From Branchiostoma floridae (lineage: Eukaryota; Chordata; Leptocardii; Amphioxiformes; Branchiostomatidae), in contig NC_049981.1 of the NCBI RefSeq assembly GCF_000003815.2, positions 5,598,532-5,640,970 of the forward strand: a DNA stretch of 42,439 bases, given 5' to 3'. Each line of letters begins with the position of its first letter. Within the stretch, counting starts at the first letter, position 1. Below the pieces are notes generated by a model, which did no database searches, was not told where the DNA came from, and saw only the letters and a program-made list of their open reading frames with translations. Both the position numbers and the translations under genes were made by a program. Shown here piece by piece: positions 1 through 11,259 of the stretch.

Positions 1-550
1 AGTGGCACTATTGTATGCGTAGTAGACTGGTATCACTTGCCAAGCTGGCAACTACAGTCATTGCTTCAATATTTGTGGCACTTTTACAAGTATACAACAA
101 GTTTAACTTCTGCAACTATAGTCGTGGCTACCTCCCTAATGTCACTTTTACAAGTTTGATTAGTAGGCTACAACACAACTTGTTTGCCTATTTGCCTATC
201 TGATCATCCCCGACGAGGAAAAAATTGTTTTCTTTTTTATTGAAATCAGGCGAACTAATGAGCGTGCTGATGTCATCCATAGAAGTTACTCGCTGTGGTC
301 ATAGTCAAACCACTGATATGGTCGAAGGAAAGGAATCGCAATTAAATTTTAAACATAACAAACTCTAGGGGTAAAGAATGCTACAAAGCAATTGTTTTTA
401 CATAAATATTCTATTATATTCTATTTCATTATATTACATATACTGTGTTAGTCTTCCAATAGCTGCTAAGCTACTACAATACACATGAATACATTTTAAA
501 GATAATCATAGATTTACAGACTGAACAATTTACACCATTTCTTTCCTTAC

Positions 551-592
551 TTTGCGTTGTAGGGTTATTGGTTGTTGGTATTGTGGTTTGTC
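551..592 (-). CDS. Threonine-rich small exon A
   Basis: A 42-nt exon candidate on the minus strand. It is preceded by a pyrimidine-rich acceptor (TTTTTTTCTTCATTAG) and followed by donor GTAAGG. The phase is 1-1 and the peptide is QTTIPTTNNPTTQ, a mucin-like Thr/Pro linker. Its support comes from the repetition of the same exon with its splice sites at 935-988 and 2578-2700. No conserved domain is visible, and no gene end lies inside the window. Confidence 0.45.
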
Positions 593-934
593 CTAATGAA
601 GAAAAAAACGCACGAAACAATTGACAATCAACTGGCATATGATAGAGTGATGACTGAAATGTAATGACACATATCAAATGATAACATAGACAAAATAATT
701 CTTATATTCATGAGGTAAAGAGAAATGAATCCCAATTCAAGTTCACGAAAGTAAAATGAAGTTTAAACATAGACTCTTGGGTAAAGAATGCCCCTAGGGG
801 CAATGACTTACCCATATATAAACACTGTTAGTTAGTCGTCTAATACTTGCTAAGGTACTGCAATACACATGAATAAGTGATATACAAAATTATAGTTTTA
901 CAGAGAGAACCATTTGCATTATTACGTTCCTTAC

Positions 935-988
935 CTTGCGTTGTAACGTGTTTGGTAGTTGGTATTGTGGTTGCCGACGTAGTTTGTC
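935..988 (-). CDS. Threonine-rich small exon B
   Basis: A 54-nt exon candidate, phase 1-1, with peptide QTTSATTIPTTKHVTTQ. The acceptor CTTCATTAG and the donor CAAG|GTAAGG match those of exon A, and the flanking intron DNA is also duplicated. Relative to A it gains four codons. The preserved frame and splice sites across copies suggest a real mucin-like linker array, though a noncoding tandem repeat is possible. Confidence 0.45.
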
Positions 989-1340
989 CTAATGAAGAAA
1001 AAAAACACGAAAAAGTGTGAATTTTTAACCTCAAATCTGGTATGTAGAAAAACGAAATCACAACTATCCAATGTGTTCCAAGAAGTACTAAAACTGTGTA
1101 AAGATTCAGCGTAGTGCGACCGAGCAATCAAAAGTTACATTCATATGTATAGAATATTACTTCAATACAAGCCTGGGCCGCCTTAAGCCAGCCGAGAGGT
1201 TTCCTATTTGACATATAAAATTGTCTTTATTCTTAGATAGGGTATATATCCAGTTGCTTGAGTAACTGTTTTTGGCATACAATAGCTTACCCATATTAAT
1301 CGTCTAATAGCTGCTAAGCTACTGCAATACTAAACTAGAG

Positions 1341-1900
1341 TTCGAAGAACATATCTCTTCGCCAAATAATCATGCCTTTATTAAGACTTTAACGTCTTAT
1401 CATGTATTACTAAATAGTACCTACCCCAATAGCAAATGACTGCATGAACGTGTGTTCCTCACAAACCCACAAATGCCCCCCCCCCCAAAAAAGCCCCACA
1501 TAACCTTCTCGGCGAACTGATGACAAGGAAATGATGTATAAAGTTGTGATACTTTCCAGCGCAACTTTCATAGTGTTTTGTTAAAATCAGACTCTACCAG
1601 ACTCCAGCCTGGCCGAATAGTATTGATTTTAGGGAGCCTTTGACTGTGACCAAAGATGACCTCGGGTAGCATCCCTGGTCAAACAGAATTTCATGCTTGT
1701 CAAGACCGGCTGTCTTGACCTACTTTTTTCTCTATTTTTAGACATCTATGGGCTGATTCAGGTTCTTTCGGTTGACTCCGTCACAAGTATATTTTAACCT
1801 ATATAGAAGTTTCCCTAAGTAATTATATCAAATAGATAGTGATTTACATATATATAATTTGCATCTCATTATGTTCATTATCACCCAAAGTAACTACATA
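1341..1900. other. No recognised gene
   Basis: AT-rich noncoding DNA with a short C-run at about 1476-1486. No exon, RNA gene or clear element was seen. Confidence 0.4.
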
Positions 1901-1919
1901 CCAAAAACAAAGACTATCC

Positions 1920-2490
1920 AACAATCTCCTCTGGAGTTATCCTTCTTAAAAGTTACGAACTATAAGACCCACTGCAGTTCCAAACAAGCTGCTAGGGGGC
2001 CCAAAATCACACCATTTACTCCTAGTCCCAACAGCTATCCATCCCTAAAAAATTATGAACCTGGCACTTCTGGAAAATTTAGGCGCAAGCTTTGACGATC
2101 ACTTGCAGTACCAAAACAAGTCGCCAGGAGGCCCATTATCATTCTTGACCTTCCTTTCTGTGTCCCCTACCTATCAACAAAATATCATTAGCATTCATCA
2201 AAAGCATCTTGAGTTATCTTGCATACAGACAAACGCACTTACATACAAAGCCAGCTACAGCACCATAGGTAAAAGCTAGCTAAACCATTCTCGCACATGA
2301 CAATCCTTTACACAACCGCTACACACCTACCAAATATCGTAGAAATCGCCCAGCTGCTTTGTGACTTATGCTTTCCGAAACAAACCTCGAAAAAATACAA
2401 AGCTCGCTGCTGTACCGTAGGAAAACGCCAGGTAAACCATTTTCAAACTAGGCATGCATTTAGACAACCGCTACACACCTACAAAAAATC
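1920..2490. repeat. Degenerate tandem repeat with CGCCAGG motifs
   Basis: Loose units of roughly 130-140 bp share pieces such as AAACAAGTCGCCAGGAGGCC (about 2115) and CAACCGCTACACACCTAC (about 2318 and 2465). The unit borders are blurred. It resembles a dispersed lancelet repeat rather than a coding region. Confidence 0.5.
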
Positions 2491-2577
2491 AAAAAGTTCC
2501 ATTCACAATTTCTCGACTTATATGTTGTTGACCTACATACAGACAGGACCATTAATTTGCACCATTACTTTCCTTAC

Positions 2578-2700
2578 TTTGCTTGCCGGTTGTTGAAATT
2601 GTGGCAGCATGAGTTGTGACGTGTTGGGTAGTTGGTATTGTGGTAAAATGCGTTGTTGAGTGGCTGGTAGTTAGTAATTTGTTTGCTGACGTAGTTTGCC
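2578..2700 (-). CDS. Threonine-rich small exon C (expanded)
   Basis: A 123-nt exon candidate, phase 1-1, 40 whole codons plus split ends, with no stop. The peptide is built of repeated (x)TT steps such as HFTTIPTTQHVTT. The acceptor is TCTGTATTAG and the donor CAAA|GTAAGG. It is the longest of the Thr-rich series and shares its ends with exons A, B and D, consistent with growth by internal duplication. Confidence 0.45.
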
Positions 2701-3067
2701 CTAATACAGATAAGAAAAACACCTTAGAAATTTAACGCACTAAACAATTGACAATCAGCTGGAATATGAAAGAGTTATGACTGAAATGCAATGGCATATA
2801 TTAAATGACATTTTGGATAAATATTGTTTATAGATAGGCATAATTCTTATATTAGCGAGGTAAAAAAATTATCCCAATTCAAGTTCAAACAAAGAAAAGT
2901 TTAATAATGAACTCTCGGTAAAGAATGTCACTAAGGGCAATAGCTTCCCTGTATCTAAATATGTTAGTCACATAATAGTTGCTCAGTTACTGCAATACAA
3001 ATGAATAGATGATATACAAAATTTAGATTTACAGAGAGGGCGACATGTGCATTATTACGTTCCTTAC

Positions 3068-3144
3068 TTTGCTTGCCGGTTGTTGGAATTGCGTTGTAAT
3101 TATTGAGGTATTGCGTTGTATGATGCTTGGTTGTTGATATTGTT
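3068..3144 (-). CDS. Threonine-rich small exon D, 5' part uncertain
   Basis: The donor end (CAAA|GTAAGG) and the ITTGKQ-like end match exon C, and an open frame reads VTISTTKHHTTQ. The acceptor side is not recognisable: the sequence runs into an unrelated dispersed repeat beginning near 3140. The exon was probably truncated by that insertion, so I treat it as partial or broken. Confidence 0.3.
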
Positions 3145-3740
3145 ACCTCCGTAACATTTCACGGAGGTTATATTTACCTCCATGAAAAATGGAGGCATAG
3201 TTTTTGGTGTATCTGTCTGTCTGTCTGTCTGTCTGTGTGTCCGGATATTTGTGGTAGGCAGAACTTTAGAACCTCTGGATGGATTGTTCTGGTGTTTTTC
3301 ATGTGGCTAGGAGTTGGTACTGCAGCAGAACGATTTTTGTATCTTTTGACCTGGACATGCAATGGTCTTGATTTTTTGGTGGTAGATACCAGTAGCTTGG
3401 GATGTAAGGAAGAAGCAATGTACGTTTGGCCCCCTAGCGGCTTACTCTTGGAACTTCCAGGGAAATTTTGTCAAAATCTTCCAAGGAAAAAACAATACAC
3501 CATGTGCACTATTCCAAGACGTTATTCACAGTTGTATGAACATGCGATATTGAATAGCCCCATCTTGTCACGTGACGCCATTGTGATGTACTATATAGAA
3601 TTTCATCTGTACAGCATTTTCATGAATTGCATGTGCATGTTAAGTATGTGCCGACTAAATAAGGCAATTGCAAACGTCCAAACTGTACTTCCAGTACGTC
3701 AACAAATTGTGTATACCTATATTGTTGAGTGAATGATCGA
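3140..3740. repeat. Dispersed repeat with an internal (GTCT)n tract
   Basis: It starts with inverted ACCTCCGT/ACGGAGGT motifs near 3150-3175, followed by TTACCTCCATGAAAAATGGA and a short GTCT microsatellite (about 3208-3234). A long open frame runs through it but has repeat-like composition. It truncates Thr-rich exon D. Confidence 0.45.
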
Positions 3741-4900
3741 TCATGACATGATGTTTTAGAATGCGATTTGCCAAATTACATGTATGATTGCCAATCAGAC
3801 CCTGATAAGGCAAAACACGGGTCTTCCATCAGTAGCTAGTTTGATAAGCTTGGCCGAACAAAAAAGCAAACAAATGAATAAATAAACAGTTTCCTAATAT
3901 TCAATTTGGTAAATAACCGTGGCCGTGGATCAGAAAATCTACCGAAGTAACAAACCCAGATGGGGGAGGGGGGCGTGATGAAGAGGAATACGACACAATC
4001 AAACATTCACCGTAGTGTACACAGAACTTTGTTAACCAAAGCAAGGGTCCATTTGTAAAATACTATAACCGTCTCATGTATTCAAGGCAAAGCCATTGAA
4101 AGTATCGTGGATTTACTTAGACTGGAGAATGCTTTTTCGAACCTGATACGGCGGAGCACCAATCAGTTTCAAAAGAGTTCTAAACCTCTAATCATTTCAA
4201 TGTCGGTGCTACTACTAAGGATTAACTTAAATTGGAGGATTTTGTACCGAGGCACAACAAAGAGTGGGTCTCTTTCTAAGTAGTTTAGTTAAACGCAAAC
4301 GTCGCACCCATTGAAGGCTAAGTTAGTTCATCTTATCTTGGGATCAGATCAATTCAATTTGAGGTTTTCTGAACAACAATACCTTTTACTCATTCACTTC
4401 AAAGTCAGTGCTACTATAGTACCTTCAATTGGAGAATGTTTTGCCTTTAACAATGCAATTGGTCTAATTCAGATCATTCAAACATTTGTAGCTAAGTCAA
4501 AGAAAGCCAGAACTGTTTGAAGATGAGTTTCTTCTGTCCAACCTGAGGTAGGTAGGTCGTGCAAACTTACCGCAGAATGTTAAATAATTGAGATGATATA
4601 TTGTAAATTGAGAGTCTTTATCTAATTTTTCCCTGTGAGAGTACTATGTTTCGTTCTTGACATCTATTTAGTAACCGACGCATTCATGCGTATATATGAC
4701 TGCGTATTAGTATATTAGTATTTGTGTACCAGTTTGTACCATGTTATTATATCCTTTACAGTAAGTTAATTATAGGTCACACCGCCATTCATCACTTGGC
4801 ATGCCATAAGTACCGCCTTGGGCTAATCAGAGTTAGAAAGGGACATGTAAACGTGTCGCCTTCCCTTATGTACGTCACAGCAGTGTACACTGATGTGTGG
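3741..4900. other. No recognised gene; weak direct repeat
   Basis: A segment near 4195-4245 resembles one near 4400-4445 (TCAGTGCTACTA... then CAATTGGAGAAT). Otherwise no exon, RNA gene or element was recognised. Confidence 0.35.
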
Positions 4901-4962
<62 letters not shown>

Positions 4963-5200
4963 GCGAGAGTGTTCTCGTTTTTTTTTTAACCCCCCCCCCC
5001 CCCCCACCATCCACCCACCCACCACTTCTCTCTCTGTCTCTCTCTCCCAGTTCTCTCTATGGGTGTGCGTGCACACTTTGTGTGTATGTGTATGTGGGTG
5101 GGGAGAGGGGTAAGGGGGAGGGGGGAGGGCTGTTGGGGTTACATATATGTGTACGTGTGTCTCTCTATCTCTCTCTGTCTACCCCCTCTCTCAGTGCTTA
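4900..5200. repeat. Microsatellite cluster: (GT)n, poly-C, CT-rich and GT-rich tracts
   Basis: About 26 GT steps at 4904-4957, a T-run and a C-run at 4978-5006, then CT-rich and G-rich simple sequence to about 5190. Open frames across it are products of low complexity. Confidence 0.9.
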
Positions 5201-5479
5201 CGGTGTGTATTTCTGTTATCTGTTACATGATTGTACACGCGTGTTGATTCATTTTTATACTTGCCATTTAAACAATGATTTCCACGCGTTAATGCAGAGA
5301 TTATGATTGCTGGACATTTTTGGCTATAATCTTTCACTTCTTATGTTTGAAACCCAGCTTAGGGGCGGTTCCAGATAGTGTGAACGTGTTGTCTGGTCCA
5401 AAATTCACCGCACAAAATCTCGCTCTCCTTCAACCTAACCCCTCGCCCCCCTTCTCTCTGTATATTCTGTGTTTTGCTC

Positions 5480-5547
5480 AGTATTTATTTTCACTCCGCG
5501 TACCGTAGGTACGCTTCGAGTGAAAATATTGTTTTCGTACCGTTTCT

Positions 5548-5590
<43 letters not shown>

Positions 5591-8340
5591 CCTGTCACGA
5601 CCTTTAAAGTGATTCCTCTCCGTCGTTCTTGGACCGAATGACCTGAAATTTGGCACAAGTGTACTTTGGGCCAATACCCTCGGACGTTTTTTTCTGTTTT
5701 TTGATAGATACTTTTAAAATGATTTTATGGACATTTTTAGGTGATAATTTGACCAAACTTTATACTTGTGCCTCCCGTGACCAGGTATTAAGTCCTAGGG
5801 ACCCGAAATTTGGTATGGTAGTGCATGAGATATTTGCTAAAAGGACCCCGTTATCATTTTGGCTAAAAATCACTTCAAAATGATTTATAAGCCAAGTTGG
5901 CGGGTTTTTTCATCTGCGTTTTCGTCTTCACCGCCTCTGAGCGTCTCACCATATATGGTAAATGACGTAATTACCTTCCCGCCACCTGTAGGACCAGGTG
6001 GCGGCCGTGCACGTGGTCACCCCTGCTTGCTCTAATAATTAATATTCATGAACAGACGTCGCAAACGTCGTCCGGCGAATGCGGGTGTTCGAATATCTGC
6101 TGTTATCAAATTCATGAACGACGAATAATGACACGGTGTGAGGGCATTGTTCTCAGCGCTATTGTCACCAAATCAAAGTTTTTTGATAGATACCTTTACA
6201 ACTAGAAAGGCCGACATTTGCTTGGGTGCAAATACAGCATATTTCAGCCATACCCGTTCCCACGCAACATTGGACTGTTTCAAGTCACCCCTGCGCAAAA
6301 ATGCAATATTTTAATGTAAGTTATCCCCAAAAGAGAACTACTATTGTGAATTGATTCCATGTCAAAACAGAGCTTGCCCAATATGCCCCGGGCCCATATG
6401 GAAGAATATAATCTTCCACAGGAGCGCCTATGCATAACTGATTGGTTTTTAGAATTGCGGCAGCTCCTATTTTTCCGAGAGTGAAAAAAAACGCATTTTC
6501 CATTCAGAAGATTTTCGTCATGAAATTACATGACGCCATTCAACAATTTCCACTTCGATATTAAACTAGGTCTAAGTACCGTCATAATCTCCTTGTGATG
6601 TGGGTACATTTATTATTGCAGTGAACTTTTTTTAAGCAAGTAGGGCATACGTTTTAATAATTGTCAGGTGCAGGTATTGTGTAGTAGGAGTGTTTTTTTT
6701 TTTCAAGCTGAAAACTTCAATCTTCTTCTTGTTCTGTATGAGCCATTACATAAACGGAGACGTCTCGAAATTTTACAAGAATTTTACCACTCTGTCGATT
6801 CACTTCTTTTCTGAAAGATCCCAGGACCAACAAGTTAATTTGATTTTGCTTTATCTATATATTTCATTTTCCTTCGAATTCTTTGTTAAGTATATGTCCC
6901 TGCTGCATACCACTGTTAAAAATATTGTTTTACTTTGTATGCAATCAGCCATCGGACGTAATCTTGTCTGAGTGTTATAATTTCCTGCCCGTAGCGTGCG
7001 AGACCTGGAGGATAGGTGTTTCTACTTTGTTCGGGGGTTTCTTTTCGGAGGTCAGTGGTGATACTCTGGTACTGAGAGTGTTTTATTGGGCTCAAACTCT
7101 GGCAGTTTAAAGTTACTTACAATTTGAATGTACAAAGTTTACGTCAAAAAAGAACAATAACAACACTAGAAGTACCTACAATTGTTCGGGAAAAAATACA
7201 TGCATTCTCGCCACTGTCAAACTTACGTATCAAAACTAAACGCAAGCCGTCCAATTTTGCCTGTCCAAATCTGCCGAAAATGATTGATAGTGCCATGCGG
7301 AATGTTGGTAAATTCATTGACACTAACGTTCAATGCACGCGTACCGTCCGCTACCGCTCAAATGACCCTGTCTGAACTCCAAATCCTCGCAAACTACAAT
7401 TTCAAACCGGGCACAGGGTACCATGTGGCCACTGTAAGGCTGTTTGTGTATATACGGGATTGCAAGGCCCCGCTTATGAATATTAACTAGCATTCGCCTT
7501 TCTCGTCGCTGATTGGCTGGCGTCCATAAAGTAATTATCTCTCGCTCTCCCCAGACCGCTGGCACCTGGCACCTGTGGGCTCTGGGGTCACTGGAGTTCA
7601 CGGCAGGAAGCCGAAAGAAAACCAATTTCCCCTCAGAAAAGCGCTGAAATTAAGCATTTTAAAGTAGTTTATGCCCAAAATTTTACTTGGATCATTTTAC
7701 CAACTATCTAATGCCTATCTACACCAAATTTAAGGTCATTCCATTGTAATTCAAGGGAACAGGGGGCCACAATATACCGTTTTGGTCAAAACATGACCTT
7801 TAAACTTCAATAAAATCATTTTAGAGGCAGATATAAAAAAAATGAGAAAAACACACCTCGGTATTGACCCACTCTACCCTTGTGCCAAATTTCAGGTCAT
7901 TCGGTCACGGAACGACGGAGATGAATCGCTTTGAAGATTTGACAGGAGAAAGAAAGAAAGAAAGAAACATTACGAATACAATATATTTCACCATACCATA
8001 TATGGTATGGCTGAAATATAATGATTTTATGGAATCCGATGTTTTTTGGTTATTTTCTGACCATACTGCACATTCCTGCCTCCCGTGCCCAGGTATTAAG
8101 TCCGGATGGCCTGAAATTTGGTATGATACTGTGTGAGATACTTATCAAAAGGACCCCGGTATTATTTTTGGCCAAAAGTCACTTCAAAATGATTTAAAAG
8201 CCAATTTGGCGGGGTATCTACGTATATTTTCACCGAGGTTCTCCGGATTTCGCGCGTGTCGCCATATATGGTCACGTTCCCCCCGTACATCCGTTGCACC
8301 ATATATGGTCATTGACGTTCCCACGCGCGTGACGCAGCTT
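5480..8340. repeat. Composite repeat region with inverted and direct copies
   Basis: A segment with a (TTTC)n tract (about 5500-5660) recurs inverted at about 7870-8020 as (GAAA)n, next to CAGGTCATTCGGTC. A second segment (about 5800-5960, with GAAATTTGGTATG and CTTCAAAATGATTTA) recurs in direct orientation at about 8105-8210. CCATATATGG palindromes are common near the borders. No transposase coding was seen. Confidence 0.6.
6200..6930. repeat. Dispersed repeat family R1, copy 1
   Basis: Homologous over about 650-700 bp to 13195-13830, sharing for example GGGTGCAAATACAGCATATT and ACATAAACGGAGACGTCTCG. The copies differ by scattered substitutions and indels, and no intact reading frame is conserved between them. 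Confidence 0.75.
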
Positions 8341-9214
8341 TGCATCGTGGCTAATTGAATTTAGGAGGGGAACCAATATGCGCCCGACACTTAGCGGAAG
8401 CGATGACCTGATTGGTCAGCTCGGATACAGCCAATGGGGAAGGGTCTTTCATCTACTTAGCGGCTGGGAGTACATACATGTAAATGTCGCCGGGAAGAAG
8501 TCCGTTGAAAGTACGTGAAAATTTGTACTGTTTATAAATTGGCAACAATACACAAACGCAGTAACAAATTTGGGTAGCTTGTCGTCGATATTGTGTAGTT
8601 TTTGTTTGATTTACCCACGTTTAGAGTGTCGGGTTAAGCGATACTAGGCGTGCAGAATGCCGCGGTGGGAGAAGAGCAGGCGCACGCATGGAATATTGTT
8701 GCGCTTTGCAGTGACTGAGACAGTACTGTTGTTTATTATCTGTGAAAAGTGTACAGTAGTTCTTTTCCATAGTATATAATATATAAATCTACAAGTACTA
8801 ACGTTACACTATGTTGTGAATTGTGCATTTATGTTGGTTTTACAAGAATATATGTAATCAGGTGTGGCTTTTTTTCCTAATCAACAAACAAAAAGGATCT
8901 TCCTTTTACTCTGGGTGGCAGAACATGAAATTACACAAAGGAAATACTAATAATTGTATTCTACTGGAGGAAGATGAAACACCAACTGTTGTGCAGACCG
9001 GTGAGGTTGTGCCTTGATAGAAGGTGTCAATTTGACAGTGCTAAATTCAGTATTGGTCGGGTGCTCGAACTCGACTAATTCCACGAAGTCTGGCCTGTCA
9101 GAGAACACAATAGTCAACTGGCTACAAAGGTGGCACCAACAGACACAAAGGAGAGGATAGCAAAGTCAAGTGCAAGAAGTGTTCCCACATACATAATGAA
9201 ACTGTGACAGAAAC
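8341..9214. other. No recognised gene
   Basis: Mixed-composition noncoding DNA. No exon with convincing splice sites, RNA gene or terminal repeats was seen. Confidence 0.35.
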
Positions 9215-9231
9215 ACCAGCTTGATGTATGA

Positions 9232-9387
9232 GCCCATAACACTGAGGAAGCCACACGGCGAAACATGTCTGTTGTGTGTCGGTTCGAATAAAGTTCCTAA
9301 ACGGGGAACATGCGGCTCCAGCGTCTTTTCTGAAGATGTGGCGTAAGTGTGAACGGTTGGCTGAGGTCTCCTTCTCCACATATATCT
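9232..9387 (+). mobile_element. 156-bp insertion flanked by 17-bp direct repeats, with a hammerhead-like 5' end
   Basis: The flanks ACCAGCTTGATGTATGA at 9215-9231 and 9388-9404 are identical and look like a target-site duplication. The insert begins directly with a hammerhead-like fold. It carries no coding capacity. A long target duplication and a ribozyme-like start would fit a retrotransposed RNA, such as a Penelope-like or retrozyme-type product; that origin is inference. Confidence 0.6.
9235..9276 (+). ncRNA. Hammerhead ribozyme-like motif (imperfect core)
   Basis: Stem I pairs CATAACA (9235-9241) with TGTTGTG (9270-9276). Core CTGAGGA (9242-9248) matches CUGANGA. Stem II is GCC-ACAC-GGC (9250-9259), followed by GAAAC (9260-9264) and a minimal stem III ending in GTC (9267-9269), where cleavage would fall. 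One extra A (9249) sits between the core and stem II, which may weaken or abolish activity. Confidence 0.4.
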
Positions 9388-9404
9388 ACCAGCTTGATGT
9401 ATGA

Positions 9405-11201
9405 TTAGGTTATTTGAGACACCACACCATGGTATATGCTGTGTAATTTAATAATGTACTGTACTGTACTAAATACAGTTTATCAGAACAATTAAATAGT
9501 CATAAACTGATTAGTTTATGTGGAAAATAAATGGGACTTTAAGGTTATAACAGACGTATAATTACTGCAATTGCTGCATCCTTTTTTAGACAAAAAGCAT
9601 ACAAAACATTGAGATATATAAAACAGACGTCGTGCAAACATACAGTGGCTAATTAGCTTTGTTCATCAACATTATGTATTAGCTGATTACCTCTAAGTAT
9701 AAAGATAGAATGTGATCCTTTTGTCTAAATACAATGTGCATTAACTTTATATGTATTTGTACTGATAATGTCATTGCAGGGCTGCCATATTGCATCATAT
9801 CCAATTGGATTTTGTTTTAATGCGCTTCGCTAAAAACGGCTAATAAGCATATCTTGATAAAGAGTTAAAAGTGTAGTACAGTTTGTTTGGAGAGGTCTGC
9901 TTGTATGAAGATTAGTTATGCTTGTGACAACCTTGAATAAGTGCAGTAACTAAGCTGCCCTTGCTTTGTGTAAATAAGCAGGTAAGCCACGCTATTGTCT
10001 GCTGTGGATACGTAATACCAACGTTAAGGGTCGCATAACGTGTTGCATCTGTAGAAAAAAATACAACACAATTTCCGTTTGTGAAATAAAAACTTTTTTT
10101 CTTGAAGTAACACGGTGCCTTCTTTATTAATGTGTGAAACACTAGCATGTTGTGTGCGTGTTGTGTTCACGAAATAAAAGTTTGATTACCATACAGTACT
10201 ACGTACTTATAGTATAGTAGCATCGTAGTTCCGGGTCATTCTCTCATGTTATTCATTTTTTTCAAATTCAATTTTGGAAGAGTCCATGTTTGCATAAAGA
10301 GGGAGAGCGGAGTGAAAATAGCTGAATTTGCTCCTAAGCAAATACCGGCCTTTCTAGTTTGTATCTTACATTTAGAAATGATTGACTCAGGATAAATATT
10401 AAACAGAGCTCCCTGTTGTCGCTACATACGACTATTTTTGTTTACGTAACAACATATAGCCTACAGTCACAGTTGTCCTCTGCCCTCTAACTCTAACGGC
10501 CTTTGCCACTTCTGTACTCTGACCTGACCGAGGGAACCACTTTTGTTCGTTTGCATATATCAACAATTCCATCTCTAAATGCTCCGACTAATCGGCACAT
10601 GTGACTCTGACTGAAATACGGCGAATATGCCGATAACTAACATGCCCATATTTGTATATCTTGACTACTTGACCCCACCGCCTAGAATTCAGGTCGTCTC
10701 TGCCTTTGGGGCTACCTATGCCCTCATGATTGACAAGAAATTAACTGTTTGTAAAACATGCGTCATGGGGGAGTTGGGTGTGGCTTGGGAACTCAGGCCC
10801 AATCGTATCAGATATAAAAACAACAAAAGTAGTTTGCAACATACATAATGTTCGTATATAAAGCGTATAACCCTACCAGTAGCTGTAATACTCGAAGAAC
10901 ACGTTAAGAACACCGCTCACAACGTTCTGTGCCTGGTTTTAGGTTTATACCGAATAATTTGAGTTAAATTTCTATGCGGAAATAACAGCGGAAATACATT
11001 TATACGACACTTTTATCACCGATTTTAAAGAAGGACATACGAGCTACTACTTACACTTGTACCTTTACTATGGAAGACAAGTATACGCTTGTTTAGATGC
11101 TTAGTCGCATGTTATTGTAGAAAAACTTGTACCTAGCACCTAAAATACACATGATTATATACAAGCATGTTCAAGGCAAATAGATTATAGAAAATGTGTA
11201 C
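9405..11201. other. No recognised gene; possibly intronic
   Basis: AT-rich DNA downstream of the 11259 signal-peptide exon, so possibly its first intron. Open frames here are short and show no domain or paired splice sites that I can support. Confidence 0.35.
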
Positions 11202-11259
11202 CTTGGGCGTCAACCAGTCCGCAAATCCAGAAAAACGCCAGAACCCACAAGAAATACAT
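11202..11259 (-). CDS. Signal-peptide first exon (candidate secreted protein 1)
   Basis: ATG at 11259 opens MYFLWVLAFFWICGLVDAQ, a textbook signal peptide with cleavage likely before DAQ or after it, and the frame runs straight into donor CAAG|GTACAC in phase 1. Thr-rich phase 1-1 exons lie downstream on the same strand (551-3144), so this may be the first exon of that gene. The link is inference; no intermediate exon was found. Confidence 0.5.

Larger units (their letters stand above)
440..1340. repeat. Duplicated intron-exon units around Thr-rich exons A and B
   Basis: Segments near 440-700 and 830-1010 repeat the same order: a TAGCTGCTAAGCTACTGCAA-like motif, an AT-rich stretch, the Thr-rich exon and the acceptor tract. 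A fragment without the exon recurs at about 1300-1340, and related units lie at 2560-2830 and 2950-3144. The exon spacing of about 396 bp gives the unit size. Confidence 0.55.

Noticed and set aside
3127-3732. 201-codon open frame on the plus strand
   Set aside because: It begins inside a dispersed repeat, crosses a GTCT microsatellite and shows no domain or splice context.
4724-5306. Open frames across 4.7-5.3 kb on both strands
   Set aside because: They are products of (GT)n, poly-C and CT-rich simple sequence.
7323-7625. 100-codon minus-strand open frame
   Set aside because: No domain, no convincing splice sites, and it is embedded in a composite repeat region.
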